A stretch of 64,000 bases of DNA from Streptomyces violens (GCF_000717745.1 NZ_JOBH01000014.1:124001-188000), one strand, 5' to 3'; shown: positions 43,983 through 53,975, numbered from the stretch's first letter. Notes: generated by a model from the sequence alone, not told the origin. A program made the numbers and translations.

Positions 43983-44012
43983 CGGCAGGGGTTTCACGTG
44001 AAACCCCTGCCG
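43983..44012. other. parS site (ParB-binding) within a 30-bp perfect palindrome
   Basis: The core at 43991-44004 is GTTTCACGTGAAAC, identical to the known ParB-binding consensus of Streptomyces. The palindrome extends eight further bases on each side without mismatch. It lies in the rpsQ-rplN spacer, 29 bases before the rplN start codon. On RNA it could also fold into a long hairpin, so it might influence transcription into the spc operon. Confidence 0.88.
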
Positions 44013-44040
44013 GGAACCGGCAGACGATCAGGAGATAGAC

Positions 44041-44409
44041 GTGATCCAGCAGGAGTCTCGGCTGCGCGTCGCCGACAACACGGGTGCGAAGGAAATTCTC
44101 ACCATCCGTGTTCTCGGTGGCTCGGGCCGACGCTACGCGGGCATCGGTGACGTCATCGTCGCCACCGTGAAGGATGCGATCCCCGGTGGCAACGTGAAGA
44201 AGGGTGACGTCGTCAAGGCGGTCATCGTGCGCACCGTGAAGGAGCGCCGCCGTCCCGACGGTTCGTACATCCGCTTCGACGAGAACGCGGCCGTCATCCT
44301 CAAGAACGATGGCGACCCCCGCGGCACCCGTATCTTCGGCCCCGTGGGCCGTGAGCTGCGCGAGAAGAAGTTCATGAAGATCATCTCGCTCGCGCCGGAG
44401 GTGCTGTAA
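44041..44409 (+). CDS. rplN: 50S ribosomal protein L14
   Basis: 122-residue protein at the subunit interface. It has [39 protein letters not shown] and [21 protein letters not shown] 44041 is preceded by AGGAGATAGAC, a good ribosome site just after the parS palindrome. First gene of the spc operon. Confidence 0.97.
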   Translation: MIQQESRLRVADNTGAKEILTIRVLGGSGRRYAGIGDVIVATVKDAIPGGNVKKGDVVKAVIVRTVKERRRPDGSYIRFDENAAVILKNDGDPRGTRIFGPVGRELREKKFMKIISLAPEVL

Positions 44410-44412
44410 CCG

Positions 44413-44736
44413 ATGAAGATCAAGAAGGGCGACCTGGTCCAGGTCATCACCGGTAAGGACAAGGGCAAGCAGGGCAAGGTCATCGCGGCCTTCCCCCGCG
44501 AGGACCGTGTCCTGGTCGAGGGTGTCAACCGGGTCAAGAAGCACACCAAGGCCGGTCAGACCGCTCGCGGTTCGCAGACCGGCGGCATTGTGACGACCGA
44601 GGCCCCCATCCACGTCAGCAACGTTCAGCTGGTTGTGGAGAAGGACGGCAACAAGGTTGTCACCCGCGTCGGGTACCGCTTCGATGACGAAGGCAACAAG
44701 ATCCGCGTTGCCAAGCGGACCGGTGAGGACATCTGA
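44413..44736 (+). CDS. rplX: 50S ribosomal protein L24
   Basis: 107-residue assembly-initiator protein with the KOW motif [20 protein letters not shown] and the [10 protein letters not shown] segment. It lies three bases after rplN, and its stop overlaps the rplE start (TGATG). Confidence 0.97.
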   Translation: MKIKKGDLVQVITGKDKGKQGKVIAAFPREDRVLVEGVNRVKKHTKAGQTARGSQTGGIVTTEAPIHVSNVQLVVEKDGNKVVTRVGYRFDDEGNKIRVAKRTGEDI

Positions 44737-45296
44737 TGACTGCCACCACCAACGCGCCGCGCCTCAAGCAGCGCTACCGCGAAGAGATCGCCGGGAAGCT
44801 GAAGGACGAGTTCTCGTACGAGAACGTCATGCAGATCCCCGGTCTGACCAAGATCGTGGTCAACATGGGTGTGGGCGACGCCGCCCGCGACTCCAAGCTG
44901 ATCGAGGGCGCCATCCGCGACCTCACCACGATCACCGGCCAGAAGCCGGCCGTGACCAAGGCCCGCAAGTCCATCGCGCAGTTCAAGCTGCGTGAGGGCC
45001 AGCCGATCGGTGCCCACGTCACCCTCCGCGGTGACCGCATGTGGGAGTTCCTGGACCGCCTGCTGTCGCTCGCGCTGCCGCGCATCCGCGACTTCCGTGG
45101 TCTGTCGCCGAAGCAGTTCGACGGCCGGGGCAACTACACCTTCGGTCTCACGGAGCAGGTCATGTTCCACGAGATCGACCAGGACAAGATCGACCGTACC
45201 CGGGGTATGGACATCACCGTGGTCACCACGGCGACCAACGACGACGAGGGCCGTGCCCTCCTCCGTCACCTCGGCTTCCCGTTCAAGGAGGCGTGA
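44736..45296 (+). CDS. rplE: 50S ribosomal protein L5
   Basis: 186-residue central-protuberance protein that binds 5S rRNA and P-site tRNA. It shows [39 protein letters not shown] and [10 protein letters not shown]. The ATG overlaps the rplX stop; rpsN follows after five bases. Confidence 0.97.
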   Translation: MTATTNAPRLKQRYREEIAGKLKDEFSYENVMQIPGLTKIVVNMGVGDAARDSKLIEGAIRDLTTITGQKPAVTKARKSIAQFKLREGQPIGAHVTLRGDRMWEFLDRLLSLALPRIRDFRGLSPKQFDGRGNYTFGLTEQVMFHEIDQDKIDRTRGMDITVVTTATNDDEGRALLRHLGFPFKEA

Positions 45297-45301
45297 GCGA
45301 G

Positions 45302-45487
45302 ATGGCGAAGAAGGCTCTCATCGCGAAGGCTGCTCGCAAGCCCAAGTTCGGCGTGCGCGCGTACACCCGCTGCCAGCGCTGCGGTCGTCCGCACTCCGTT
45401 TACCGCAAGTTCGGCCTCTGCCGCGTGTGCCTTCGTGAGATGGCTCACCGTGGCGAGCTGCCGGGCGTGACCAAGAGCTCCTGGTAA
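45302..45487 (+). CDS. rpsN: 30S ribosomal protein S14, zinc-binding type Z
   Basis: 61-residue short form. A zinc finger is formed by CQRC and CRVC around [11 protein letters not shown]. The C-terminus [11 protein letters not shown] is the usual type Z ending. Streptomycetes commonly also have a cysteine-free S14 under Zur; it is not in the window. The stop codon lies inside a perfect hairpin. Confidence 0.97.
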   Translation: MAKKALIAKAARKPKFGVRAYTRCQRCGRPHSVYRKFGLCRVCLREMAHRGELPGVTKSSW

Positions 45488-45507
45488 CCACCTACTTGGT
45501 GGTTACC
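45483..45507 (+). terminator. Perfect hairpin over the rpsN stop codon
   Basis: GGTAACCACC and GGTGGTTACC form a 10-bp stem around a 5-base loop; the TAA stop is part of the stem. No T-run follows. The 242-base rpsN-rpsH spacer holds no other gene. It may be a partial terminator or an RNA-processing site. Confidence 0.45.
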
Positions 45508-45729
45508 GGAGGCTCTCGGTAAGCATTCGGATGGCGTGGTGCCCCGCCCTTCATCACCTAGAGTGGAAGGGTTGGGCGCCTCGCCGCCCGAGACCGACCG
45601 CGGGCCACCGTGCCCGCTCAAAGTCGCTTACTACGCCGTAGGTCCCCGTGCCGCACCCGTCCCGCCCATGAGTGGGGAGAGGGATGGCGCATATAGGAAA
45701 CCCCGGCGAGAGAGGCCGAAGGCCAATTC

Positions 45730-46128
45730 ATGACCATGACTGACCCCATCGCAGACATGCTGACTCGTCTGCGTAACGCGAACTCGGCATACCACGACAC
45801 CGTGTCGATGCCGCACAGCAAGATCAAGTCGCACATCGCGGAAATCCTCCAGCAGGAGGGTTACATCACCGGCTGGAAGGTCGAGGACGCCGAGGTCGGT
45901 AAGAACCTCGTCCTCGAGCTGAAGTTCGGCCCGAACCGCGAGCGCTCGATCGCCGGCATCAAGCGGATTTCGAAGCCGGGCCTGCGGGTCTACGCAAAGT
46001 CCACCAACCTGCCGAAGGTCCTCGGCGGCCTGGGCGTGGCGATCATCTCCACGTCCCACGGTCTCCTGACCGGTCAGCAGGCCAGCAAGAAGGGTGTAGG
46101 CGGAGAAGTTCTCGCCTACGTCTGGTAA
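45730..46128 (+). CDS. rpsH: 30S ribosomal protein S8
   Basis: 132-residue central-domain protein, the regulator of the spc operon in E. coli. It contains [34 protein letters not shown] and the C-terminal [13 protein letters not shown]. The start follows GAGAGAGGCCGAAGGCC. It is the first gene after a long spacer, so an extra promoter there is possible. Confidence 0.97.
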   Translation: MTMTDPIADMLTRLRNANSAYHDTVSMPHSKIKSHIAEILQQEGYITGWKVEDAEVGKNLVLELKFGPNRERSIAGIKRISKPGLRVYAKSTNLPKVLGGLGVAIISTSHGLLTGQQASKKGVGGEVLAYVW

Positions 46129-46150
46129 CCAGGGAACGGAGGAATAGCTA

Positions 46151-46690
46151 ATGTCGCGTATTGGCAAGCTGCCCATCCAGGTTCCCGCTGGTGTGGACGT
46201 CACCATCGACGGCCGGACGGTCTCCGTGAAGGGCCCCAAGGGTTCCCTTCAGCACACCGTCGCCGCGCCCATCGATGTCGCCAAGGGTGAGGACGGCTCC
46301 ATCGCCGTCACCCGCCCGAACGACGAGCGTCAGAACAAGGCCCTGCACGGCCTGTCCCGCACGCTGGTGGCGAACATGATCACCGGCGTGACCCAGGGCT
46401 ACAGCAAGGCGCTCGAGATCAGCGGTGTGGGTTACCGCGTCCAGGCGAAGGGCTCCAACCTGGAGTTCTCGCTGGGCTACAGCCACCCGATCCTGATCGA
46501 GGCCCCCGAGGGCATCTCGTTCAAGGTCGAGTCCCCGACCAAGCTCAGCGTCGAGGGCATCGACAAGCAGAAGGTCGGCGAGGTCGCCGCGAACATCCGC
46601 AAGCTGCGTAAGCCCGACCCGTACAAGGCCAAGGGCGTCAAGTACGCCGGCGAGGTCATCCGCCGCAAGGTCGGAAAGGCTGGTAAGTAA
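46151..46690 (+). CDS. rplF: 50S ribosomal protein L6
   Basis: 179-residue protein at the base of the stalk. It shows [35 protein letters not shown] and the C-terminal [15 protein letters not shown]. The ATG is preceded by GGAGGAATAGCT; rplR starts four bases after the stop. Confidence 0.97.
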   Translation: MSRIGKLPIQVPAGVDVTIDGRTVSVKGPKGSLQHTVAAPIDVAKGEDGSIAVTRPNDERQNKALHGLSRTLVANMITGVTQGYSKALEISGVGYRVQAKGSNLEFSLGYSHPILIEAPEGISFKVESPTKLSVEGIDKQKVGEVAANIRKLRKPDPYKAKGVKYAGEVIRRKVGKAGK

Positions 46691-46693
46691 GCC

Positions 46694-47077
46694 ATGGCAT
46701 ACGGTGTGAAGATCGCTAAGGGCGACGCCTACAAGCGCGCCGCTGCGAAGCGTCGCCACATCCGCATCCGTAAGCGGATTTCGGGTACCCCGGAGCGTCC
46801 TCGTCTGGTCGTGACGCGGTCCAACCGTGGCATCACCGCCCAGGTCATCGACGACATCAAGGGCCACACCCTGGCCTCTGCGTCGACGCTGGACGCGTCG
46901 ATCCGCGGTGGCGAGGGCGACAAGAGCGCGCAGGCGAAGCAGGTCGGCGCGCTGGTCGCCGAGCGTGCCAAGGCTGCCGGTGTCGAGGCCGTCGTGTTCG
47001 ACCGTGGTGGCAAGCAGTACGCCGGGCGGATTGCCGCTCTGGCCGACGCCGCCCGCGAAGCCGGGCTGAAGTTCTGA
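46694..47077 (+). CDS. rplR: 50S ribosomal protein L18
   Basis: 127-residue 5S-rRNA-binding protein. It carries [19 protein letters not shown] and [20 protein letters not shown]. The N-terminus [14 protein letters not shown] is the usual actinobacterial form. It lies four bases after rplF. Confidence 0.97.
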   Translation: MAYGVKIAKGDAYKRAAAKRRHIRIRKRISGTPERPRLVVTRSNRGITAQVIDDIKGHTLASASTLDASIRGGEGDKSAQAKQVGALVAERAKAAGVEAVVFDRGGKQYAGRIAALADAAREAGLKF

Positions 47078-47123
47078 GCCCCGGTTCCGTAGCTAGCGGA
47101 CGTAACAGAGAGAGGTAATTCCA

Positions 47124-47729
47124 ATGGCTGGACCCCAGCGCCGCGGTGGCGGCGCCGGTGGCGGCGAGCGGCGGGACCGTAAGGACCGGCGGGACGGCGG
47201 CGCAGCTGCCGAAAAGACCGCCTACGTCGAGCGTGTTGTCGCCATCAACCGTGTCGCCAAGGTTGTGAAGGGTGGTCGTCGCTTCAGCTTCACCGCGCTG
47301 GTCGTGGTGGGCGACGGTGACGGCACCGTGGGTGTCGGTTACGGCAAGGCCAAGGAGGTGCCGGCCGCCATCGCCAAGGGTGTTGAGGAGGCCAAGAAGC
47401 ACTTCTTCAAGGTCCCCCGTATCGCCGGCACCATCCCGCACCCCATCCAGGGCGAGAAGGCCGCGGGCGTCGTCCTGCTCAAGCCTGCTTCCCCCGGTAC
47501 CGGTGTGATCGCCGGTGGCCCGGTGCGCGCCGTGCTCGAGTGCGCCGGCATCCACGACGTGCTGAGCAAGTCGCTCGGTTCGTCGAACCCGATCAACATC
47601 GTGCACGCCACGGTGACCGCGCTTCAGGGCCTTCAGCGCCCCGAGGAGATCGCGGCCCGTCGTGGCCTGCCGCTGGAGGACGTTGCTCCCGCCGCTCTGC
47701 TGCGGGCGCGTGCCGGGGTGAATGCGTGA
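47124..47729 (+). CDS. rpsE: 30S ribosomal protein S5
   Basis: 201-residue accuracy and mRNA-helicase protein. The double-stranded-RNA-binding fold is seen in [20 protein letters not shown] and [15 protein letters not shown]. Spectinomycin-contact residues in VKGGRRFSF look wild type. The N-terminal 30 residues form a Gly/Arg/Asp-rich extension ([15 protein letters not shown]). The stop overlaps the rpmD start. Confidence 0.97.
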   Translation: MAGPQRRGGGAGGGERRDRKDRRDGGAAAEKTAYVERVVAINRVAKVVKGGRRFSFTALVVVGDGDGTVGVGYGKAKEVPAAIAKGVEEAKKHFFKVPRIAGTIPHPIQGEKAAGVVLLKPASPGTGVIAGGPVRAVLECAGIHDVLSKSLGSSNPINIVHATVTALQGLQRPEEIAARRGLPLEDVAPAALLRARAGVNA

Positions 47730-47905
47730 TGCGCATCAAGATCACCCAGACGAAGTCCATCATCGGCAGCAAGCAGAACCACCGCGACACGCTCCGTTCG
47801 CTCGGCCTCAAGCGCGTGAACGACAGCGTCGAGCGGGAGGCCCGTCCCGAGGTCGTCGGCATGGTGCACACCGTGCGTCACCTCGTGAAGGTCGAGGAGG
47901 TCTGA
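47729..47905 (+). CDS. rpmD: 50S ribosomal protein L30
   Basis: 58-residue protein. It reads [20 protein letters not shown], then [13 protein letters not shown] and [15 protein letters not shown]. The ATG overlaps the rpsE TGA (TGATG), and rplO starts just after its stop. Confidence 0.96.
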   Translation: MRIKITQTKSIIGSKQNHRDTLRSLGLKRVNDSVEREARPEVVGMVHTVRHLVKVEEV

Positions 47906-47906
47906 C

Positions 47907-48362
47907 ATGGCGGAGAACAACCCGCTGAAGGTCCACAACCTCCGTCCTGCCCCGGGCGCCAAGACCGCCAAGACCCGTGTGGGTCGTGGTGAGGCGTCCA
48001 AGGGTAAGACCGCTGGTCGTGGTACCAAGGGCACGAAGGCCCGTTACCAGGTTCCGGAGCGCTTCGAGGGTGGGCAGATGCCCCTCCACATGCGTCTCCC
48101 GAAGCTGAAGGGCTTCAAGAACCCCGCCCACAAGCAGTTCCAGGTGGTGAACCTGGAGAAGCTGGCCGCGCTGTACCCCGAGGGTGGCGAGGTCACGGTG
48201 GCCGACCTGGTCGCCAAGGGCGCGGTGCGCAACAACGAGCTCGTCAAGGTCCTGGGCCAGGGCGAGATCTCCGTGGCGCTGACGGTGACGGTTGACGCCG
48301 TTTCCGGCTCCGCCAAGGAAAAGATCGCCGCCGCCGGCGGCAGCGTCACCGAGCTGCTCTGA
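47907..48362 (+). CDS. rplO: 50S ribosomal protein L15
   Basis: 151-residue late-assembly protein. The Gly/Lys-rich N-terminus carries [20 protein letters not shown] and [10 protein letters not shown]; the C-terminal domain ends GSVTELL. The ATG lies one base after the rpmD stop. A strong hairpin follows before secY. Confidence 0.97.
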   Translation: MAENNPLKVHNLRPAPGAKTAKTRVGRGEASKGKTAGRGTKGTKARYQVPERFEGGQMPLHMRLPKLKGFKNPAHKQFQVVNLEKLAALYPEGGEVTVADLVAKGAVRNNELVKVLGQGEISVALTVTVDAVSGSAKEKIAAAGGSVTELL

Positions 48363-48401
48363 CACCTCTCTGACGCCGCTCCGACGCGAGTGAATCAACT
48401 G

Positions 48402-48435
48402 ACCGGGGATGCCCACGAATTGGGGCATCCCCGGT
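48402..48435 (+). terminator. Hairpin terminator after rplO
   Basis: ACCGGGGATGCCC and GGGCATCCCCGGT form a 13-bp perfect stem, 40 bases after rplO. It suggests that secY-adk-map has its own promoter in the 48440-48540 stretch, where I cannot identify one with confidence. Confidence 0.75.
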
Positions 48436-48546
48436 TGGTCGTTCCAAGGGGGGCATGGTCGCCGGTAAGGTGGCGTGCACTATTGCTGTACTTTCGCCGG
48501 GGGCTGCCGCATCAGGTGACTGATGGGGCGGACCGCGGAGATTACG

Positions 48547-48573
48547 CCGCGCGGCCGGGGGCCGCGCGGTTTT
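48547..48573 (+). promoter_or_regulatory. Attenuator-like terminator in the secY leader
   Basis: CCGCGCGGCC and GGCCGCGCGG form a 10-bp stem with a 3-base loop, followed by TTTTC. It sits 73 bases before the secY start and would stop transcription unless an alternative fold forms. Confidence 0.6.
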
Positions 48574-48645
48574 CGGCCGCTCAGTATTCGTAGATCCTCA
48601 AGACCGTCACCTCTCGCCCACGAGGCGGGGGGCGCAGGAGGCACC

Positions 48646-49959
48646 GTGCTCACCGCGTTCGCCCGAGCGTTCAAGACGCCCGACCTGCGCAAGAAGCTGC
48701 TGTTCACGCTGGGCATCGTGCTGGTCTATCGGCTCGGGGCGCACGTACCGGTTCCTGGAGTGAACTACTCCAACGTCGAAACCTGCATGAAGCAGGCCGG
48801 CTCCGGTAGTGGGCTTTTCGGCCTGGTGAACATGTTCAGCGGCGGTGCGCTGCTCAAGATCACACTCTTCGCGCTCGGGATCATGCCGTACATCACGGCG
48901 AGCATCATCCTTCAGCTGCTCACCGTGGTGATCCCACGGCTGGAGGCCCTGAAGAAGGAGGGGCAGTCCGGGCAGGCGAAGATCACGCAGTACACCCGGT
49001 ACCTCACCGTGGCGCTCGCGATCCTGCAGGGCACCGGCCTGGTGGCCACGGCCCGCAGTGGATCGCTCTTCAGCACGTGCACCCTGCGCAACGAAATCAT
49101 TCCCGACCCGGCCATCTTCACGACCATCACGATGGTCATCTGCATGACCGCCGGCACCGGCGTGGTCATGTGGCTGGGTGAGCTCATCACGGACCGCGGC
49201 ATCGGCAACGGAATGTCGATCCTGATGTTCATCTCGATCGCCTCCGGCTTCCCGGCCGCGCTGTGGCAGATCAAGGTCTCCGGCAAGCTCGCCGACGGCT
49301 GGATCGAATTCGGCTCCGTGATCGCCATCGGACTCGTGATGATCGCGCTGGTGGTCTTCGTCGAACAGGCCCAGCGCCGTATCCCCGTGCAGTACGCCAA
49401 GCGGATGATCGGACGTCGTTCCTACGGCGGAACGTCCACCTATATCCCGCTCAAGGTGAACCAGGCAGGTGTGATTCCTGTCATTTTCGCGTCGTCGCTG
49501 CTCTACATCCCTGCGCTCATCGCGCAGTTCAGCGGCTCGAAGGCAGGCTGGGCCACGTGGCTTCAGACACACTTCCAGCGTGGAGATGGGCCGGTTTACA
49601 TCGTTACGTACTTCCTGCTGATCGTCTTCTTCGCCTTCTTCTACGTCGCCATCTCCTTCAACCCCGAAGAAGTTGCCGACAACATGAAGAAGTATGGTGG
49701 CTTCATCCCGGGTATCCGGGCTGGTCGCCCGACGGCCGAGTACCTCAGCTACGTGCTCAACCGGATCACGTGGCCGGGCTCGCTGTATCTGGGTCTCATC
49801 GCGCTGGTGCCAACCGTGGCTCTGGTGCTCTTCAACGCGGACCAGAACTTCCCGTTCGGCGGGACGAGCATCCTGATCATCGTGGGTGTGGGTCTGGAGA
49901 CCGTGAAGCAGATCGAGAGCCAGCTTCAGCAGCGTAACTACGAAGGGTTCCTCCGCTGA
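48646..49959 (+). CDS. secY: Preprotein translocase subunit SecY
   Basis: 437-residue channel of the Sec translocon with about ten membrane spans. It contains [33 protein letters not shown] with the plug region before it, [13 protein letters not shown] and the cytoplasmic loop [19 protein letters not shown] then RPTAEYL. GTG 48646 is preceded by CAGGAGG; the longer open frame from 48523 runs through the leader. The stop overlaps adk by one base. Confidence 0.97.
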   Translation: MLTAFARAFKTPDLRKKLLFTLGIVLVYRLGAHVPVPGVNYSNVETCMKQAGSGSGLFGLVNMFSGGALLKITLFALGIMPYITASIILQLLTVVIPRLEALKKEGQSGQAKITQYTRYLTVALAILQGTGLVATARSGSLFSTCTLRNEIIPDPAIFTTITMVICMTAGTGVVMWLGELITDRGIGNGMSILMFISIASGFPAALWQIKVSGKLADGWIEFGSVIAIGLVMIALVVFVEQAQRRIPVQYAKRMIGRRSYGGTSTYIPLKVNQAGVIPVIFASSLLYIPALIAQFSGSKAGWATWLQTHFQRGDGPVYIVTYFLLIVFFAFFYVAISFNPEEVADNMKKYGGFIPGIRAGRPTAEYLSYVLNRITWPGSLYLGLIALVPTVALVLFNADQNFPFGGTSILIIVGVGLETVKQIESQLQQRNYEGFLR

Positions 49960-50615
49960 TGCGAATCGTCCTCGTCGGTCCTCCTGGGGCAGGCAAGGGT
50001 ACGCAGGCTGCGTACCTCGCCGAGAACCTCGCGATCCCGCACATCTCCACGGGCGACCTGTTCCGCGCCAACATCAGCCAGGGCACGCCCCTCGGGCTTG
50101 AGGCCAAGTCGTACATGGACGCGGGGAACCTGGTGCCCGACGAGGTCACCATCGGGATGGCACGCGACCGGATGAACCAGCCCGACGCCGCGAACGGCTT
50201 CCTGCTGGACGGCTTCCCGCGGAACGTCTCGCAGGCGGAGGCGCTGGACGAGGCCCTCAAGGACGACAGCGTGCAGCTGGACGCGGTCCTGGACCTGGAG
50301 GTCCCCGAGGACGAGGTGGTCAAGCGCATCGCCGGCCGCCGCATCTGCCGCAAGGACTCCGGCCATGTCTTCCACGTGGCCTACAACCCGCCGAAGCAGG
50401 AGGGCGTCTGCGACGTCTGCGGCGGCGAGCTGTACCAGCGCGACGACGACCGCGAGGACACCGTCCGCAACCGGCTCGAGGTCTACCACACGCAGACCGA
50501 GCCGATCATCGACTACTACCGCGCGCAGGGTCTGGTGACCACCATCTCCGCGATGGGCAAGGTCCAGGACGTCACCGCGCGCGCGATGGCGGCGCTGGAC
50601 CGCGAGGCCGCGTAA
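49959..50615 (+). CDS. adk: Adenylate kinase
   Basis: 218-residue enzyme for 2 ADP = ATP + AMP. It has the P-loop [10 protein letters not shown], the AMP site STGDLFRA and [11 protein letters not shown], and a long LID. The LID shows a Cys in CRKD and a CDVC pair, so a three-Cys-plus-Asp zinc site is plausible. ATG 49959 overlaps the secY stop, as is common in the spc operon. Confidence 0.97.
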   Translation: MRIVLVGPPGAGKGTQAAYLAENLAIPHISTGDLFRANISQGTPLGLEAKSYMDAGNLVPDEVTIGMARDRMNQPDAANGFLLDGFPRNVSQAEALDEALKDDSVQLDAVLDLEVPEDEVVKRIAGRRICRKDSGHVFHVAYNPPKQEGVCDVCGGELYQRDDDREDTVRNRLEVYHTQTEPIIDYYRAQGLVTTISAMGKVQDVTARAMAALDREAA

Positions 50616-50637
50616 CGGCTCACGCGCTCTCCGAATA

Positions 50638-50669
50638 CGGCCGTGGTCCCCGGCAGGGGACCACGGCCG
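50638..50669 (+). terminator. Hairpin after adk
   Basis: CGGCCGTGGTCCCC and GGGGACCACGGCCG form a perfect 14-bp stem with a 4-base loop, between adk and map. Confidence 0.7.
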
Positions 50670-50776
50670 CGTTGCGTCCAGGTACCGTGGTCACGGCAAC
50701 CATTAATTGAGGAACCACGACGGCGATCGGCCACCTCCGCGAGAGCGGCGGCGGTTCAGCCGCAAAGGAAGGGCCC

Positions 50777-51613
50777 ATGGTGGAGATCAAGACTCCCGAG
50801 CAGATCGCGAAAATGCGCGAGGCGGGGCTGGTCGTCGCCGCGATCCACGCCGCCACGCGCGAGGCGGCGGTGCCCGGCGCCACCACCAAGGACCTGGACG
50901 ACGCCGCGCGCAAGGTGCTGGCCGAGCACGGCGCCAAGTCGAACTTCCTCGGGTACGGCGGCTTCCCCGCGACGATCTGCACGTCGGTGAACGACGTGGT
51001 CGTGCACGGCATCCCGTCCGCGGACACCGTCCTGCAGGACGGCGACATCATCTCCATCGACTGCGGCGCGATCGTGGACGGCTGGCACGGTGACGCGGCG
51101 TACACGGCCTTCGTGGGCTCCGGTCACTCCGCAGAGCTGGTCGAGCTCAGCCGGGTGACCGAGGAGTCGATGTGGGCCGGCATCGCCGCGGTCCGCAAGG
51201 GCAACCGCCTGGTGGACATCTCCAAGGCGATCGAGGGCTACATCCGCCGGCAGCCGCGCCCGTCCACCGGTAAGTACGGCATCGTCGAGGACTACGGCGG
51301 CCACGGCATCGGATCGCAGATGCACATGGACCCGCACCTGCTGAACTACGTCGACCGCAAGCGCGGCCGCGGCCCGAAGCTGGTCCCCGGCTTCTGCATC
51401 GCCATCGAGCCGATGGTCAACCTCGGCACGGCCAAGACCCACGTCCTCGAGGACGACTGGACCGTGAAGTCCAATGACGGCGGCTGGTCCTCGCACTGGG
51501 AGCACTCGGTCGCGCTGACCGAGCAGGGCCCCCTGGTCCTGACCGCCCCCGACGGCGGCAAGGCCAAGCTCGCCGAGTACGGCATTGAGACTGCTCCCGA
51601 TCCCCTGGCGTAA
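50777..51613 (+). CDS. map: Methionine aminopeptidase, type I
   Basis: 278-residue metalloenzyme that removes N-terminal Met. Metal ligands are visible as two Asp in SIDCGAIVDGWHGDAA, His in GHGIGSQMH, and Glu in IAIEPMVN and WEHSVAL. There is no N-terminal SH3-binding extension. ATG 50777 is preceded by AAAGGAAGGG. It sits between adk and infA, a frequent location. Confidence 0.96.
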   Translation: MVEIKTPEQIAKMREAGLVVAAIHAATREAAVPGATTKDLDDAARKVLAEHGAKSNFLGYGGFPATICTSVNDVVVHGIPSADTVLQDGDIISIDCGAIVDGWHGDAAYTAFVGSGHSAELVELSRVTEESMWAGIAAVRKGNRLVDISKAIEGYIRRQPRPSTGKYGIVEDYGGHGIGSQMHMDPHLLNYVDRKRGRGPKLVPGFCIAIEPMVNLGTAKTHVLEDDWTVKSNDGGWSSHWEHSVALTEQGPLVLTAPDGGKAKLAEYGIETAPDPLA

Positions 51614-51643
51614 CGATCTACGGGGCTGGGCAATAATCGTGGA

Positions 51644-51673
51644 TTCGTCTTTTCGTGTGCGCTGACGTAGACT
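51644..51673 (+). promoter_or_regulatory. Candidate promoter of infA-rpmJ
   Basis: TTCGTC and TAGACT are spaced by 18 bases. The -10 fits TANNNT; the -35 is weak. The predicted leader is about 95 bases. Confidence 0.4.
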
Positions 51674-51775
51674 GACGCGTCGGATCTCGTGCATCCGTAT
51701 GCCTGCGTCCCCGGACGTGGGGATCGGGTGAATTATACGAGAGCTGATCAAGGTAGCCGATTCGAAGGGCGAAGC

Positions 51776-51997
51776 GTGGCCAAGAAGCAAGGTGCCATCG
51801 AGATCGAGGGCACCGTGATCGAGTCCCTCCCGAACGCGATGTTCAAGGTGGAGCTTCAGAACGGTCACCAGGTCCTCGCGCACATCAGCGGCAAGATGCG
51901 GATGCACTACATCCGTATCCTCCCGGATGACCGGGTCGTGGTGGAGCTCTCTCCGTACGACCTGACGCGTGGACGGATCGTCTACCGCTACAAGTAG
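51776..51997 (+). CDS. infA: Translation initiation factor IF-1
   Basis: 73-residue OB-fold factor that occupies the A site during initiation. It shows [20 protein letters not shown] and [21 protein letters not shown] [11 protein letters not shown] 51776 gives the standard length and follows GAAGGGCGAAGC; upstream in-frame residues are not conserved. rpmJ follows after 57 bases. Confidence 0.96.
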   Translation: MAKKQGAIEIEGTVIESLPNAMFKVELQNGHQVLAHISGKMRMHYIRILPDDRVVVELSPYDLTRGRIVYRYK

Positions 51998-52054
51998 ATC
52001 TTGCCGCTGCCCCTCCCGTGGGGCGTACGGCACTGACCCGGAGAACCTCACCCC

Positions 52055-52168
52055 ATGAAGGTCAAGCCGAGCGTCAAGAAGATCTGCGACAAGTGCAAGG
52101 TGATCCGCCGCCACGGCCGGGTCATGGTCATCTGCGACAACCTGCGCCACAAGCAGCGCCAGGGCTGA
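52055..52168 (+). CDS. rpmJ: 50S ribosomal protein L36, zinc-binding form
   Basis: 37-residue protein. It starts [20 protein letters not shown] and its zinc ligands are Cys11, Cys14, Cys27 and His32. It is a C+ form; a cysteine-free paralogue usually exists elsewhere. The ATG is preceded by CCGGAGAA. A 199-base spacer without a gene follows before rpsM. Confidence 0.96.
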   Translation: MKVKPSVKKICDKCKVIRRHGRVMVICDNLRHKQRQG

Positions 52169-52367
52169 CGCACGACCTGCACTTCCGCAGTTCTTCGCGC
52201 GACGCAAGCACATACGTACATACGCAGAGCCCGTCGGGCCGTAATGGCTGACGACACCTCCGGCGGGGGCCGGGGACCCAGGTCGTACCACTGCTTCTCA
52301 CGCAGGAGCGGTCGGCGGCTGGGAGCGGCTCTGTGGCAGACCCCCGAATCAACACAGGAGCCATTCG

Positions 52368-52748
52368 ATGGCACGCGTTTCAGGTGTTGACATCCCGCGC
52401 GAAAAGCGCGTGGAGGTCGCCCTCACCTACGTCTTCGGCATCGGCCGCACGCTGGCGAAGCAGACCCTCGCCGCTGCCGGTGTCGACCCGAACACCCGCG
52501 TTCGTGACCTTCCCGAAGAGGACCTGGTCAAGATCCGCGAGTACGTGGACGCCAATCTCCAGACCGAGGGTGACCTCCGTCGCGAGATCCAGGCCGACAT
52601 CCGCCGCAAGGTCGAGATCGGCTGCTACCAGGGCCTGCGCCACCGTCGTGGCCTGCCCGTCCACGGCCAGCGCACCAGCACGAACGCTCGTACCCGCAAG
52701 GGCCCGCGTCGCGCGATCGCCGGCAAGAAGAAGCCGGGCAAGAAGTAG
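52368..52748 (+). CDS. rpsM: 30S ribosomal protein S13
   Basis: 126-residue head protein that contacts the P site. It contains [31 protein letters not shown] and the C-terminal [22 protein letters not shown] 52368 is preceded by CAGGAG. First of the alpha-operon genes here. Confidence 0.97.
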   Translation: MARVSGVDIPREKRVEVALTYVFGIGRTLAKQTLAAAGVDPNTRVRDLPEEDLVKIREYVDANLQTEGDLRREIQADIRRKVEIGCYQGLRHRRGLPVHGQRTSTNARTRKGPRRAIAGKKKPGKK

Positions 52749-52811
52749 TCCTCAGCGGACGCTTATCAGCGGTCTTCGCTGTAGGACCGACCACCTCCAC
52801 GGGAGTAATGA

Positions 52812-53216
52812 ATGCCTCCGAAGGGCCGTACGGCCGGCGCCAAGAAGGTGCGCCGCAAGGAGAAGAAGAACGTCGCCCACGGGCACGCTCACATCAAGAG
52901 CACGTTCAACAACACGATCGTTTCGATCACCGACCCCACCGGCAACGTGATTTCCTGGGCTTCGGCCGGTCACGTGGGCTTCAAGGGTTCGCGTAAGTCG
53001 ACTCCGTTCGCCGCGCAGATGGCCGCCGAGTCGGCCGCGCGTCGCGCGCAGGAGCACGGCATGCGCAAGGTCGACGTCTTCGTCAAGGGTCCCGGCTCCG
53101 GCCGTGAGACCGCGATCCGCTCCCTCCAGGCCACCGGCCTCGAGGTCGGCTCGATCCAGGACGTCACCCCGACCCCGCACAACGGCTGCCGCCCGCCCAA
53201 GCGCCGCCGCGTCTGA
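52812..53216 (+). CDS. rpsK: 30S ribosomal protein S11
   Basis: 134-residue platform protein. It shows [39 protein letters not shown] and [18 protein letters not shown]. The ATG follows a weak GGGAGTAATGA site. rpsD is 26 bases downstream. Confidence 0.97.
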   Translation: MPPKGRTAGAKKVRRKEKKNVAHGHAHIKSTFNNTIVSITDPTGNVISWASAGHVGFKGSRKSTPFAAQMAAESAARRAQEHGMRKVDVFVKGPGSGRETAIRSLQATGLEVGSIQDVTPTPHNGCRPPKRRRV

Positions 53217-53242
53217 CCAGCTGAAGTAGGAGACACAAGAAT

Positions 53243-53869
53243 ATGGCGCGTTACACCGGGGCCGACTGCAAGCGTTGCCGTCGGGAGAAGCAGAAGCTCT
53301 TCCTCAAGGGGAGCAAGTGCGAGAGCGCGAAGTGCCCGATCGAGATCCGTCCTTACCCCCCGGGTGAGCACGGTCGCGGGCGCACCAAGGACAGCGAGTA
53401 CCTGCTGCAGCTTCGTGAGAAGCAGAAGTGCAGCCGTATCTACGGTGTCCTGGAGAAGCAGTTCCTCGGGTACTACAAGGAGGCGAACCAGAAGACCGGC
53501 AAGACCGGTGAGAACCTTCTGCGCATCCTTGAGTCCCGTCTGGACAACGTGGTCTACCGTGCGGGCTTCGCGAAGTCCCGCGACCACGCCCGTCAGCTGG
53601 TCCGTCACGGACACATCAACGTGAACGGCCGCAAGACCGACATCCCGTCGGCTCGCGTGTCCGTGAACGACATCATCGAGGTCCGCGAGAAGTCTCGGAA
53701 CATGACCCCCTTCCAGGTGGCTCAGGCCGAGGCCGGCGAGAAGACCGTTCCCGCGTGGCTCGAGGCCATCCCCTCGAAGCTGCGGGTCCTCGTGCACTCG
53801 CTGCCCGAGCGCCAGGTGATCGACACCCAGGTGCAGGAGCAGCTGATCGTCGAGCTCTACTCCAAGTAA
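53243..53869 (+). CDS. rpsD: 30S ribosomal protein S4, zinc-binding form
   Basis: 208-residue primary assembly protein. The N-terminal CKRC and CESAKC cysteines form a C+ zinc finger. The S4 domain lies at RLDNVVYRAGFAKSRDHARQ, followed by LVRHGHINVNGRK. ATG 53243 is preceded by GTAGGAGACA. In E. coli S4 regulates the alpha operon. Confidence 0.97.
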   Translation: MARYTGADCKRCRREKQKLFLKGSKCESAKCPIEIRPYPPGEHGRGRTKDSEYLLQLREKQKCSRIYGVLEKQFLGYYKEANQKTGKTGENLLRILESRLDNVVYRAGFAKSRDHARQLVRHGHINVNGRKTDIPSARVSVNDIIEVREKSRNMTPFQVAQAEAGEKTVPAWLEAIPSKLRVLVHSLPERQVIDTQVQEQLIVELYSK

Positions 53870-53881
53870 GAGCTTGCGGTC

Positions 53882-53917
53882 ACGGGCGGTACGGCACTTT
53901 TGGGCCGTACCGCCCGT
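53882..53917 (+). terminator. Hairpin between rpsD and rpoA
   Basis: ACGGGCGGTACGGC and GCCGTACCGCCCGT form a 14-bp perfect stem closing an 8-base loop that itself contains TTTT. No T-run follows the stem, so it may be a partial terminator that adjusts the rpoA level. Confidence 0.5.
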
Positions 53918-53975
53918 ACCCTTGTAGTACAGCGGGCGTCAAATAGCGGGCGTCCACGACTGAAGGATCAAAAAC

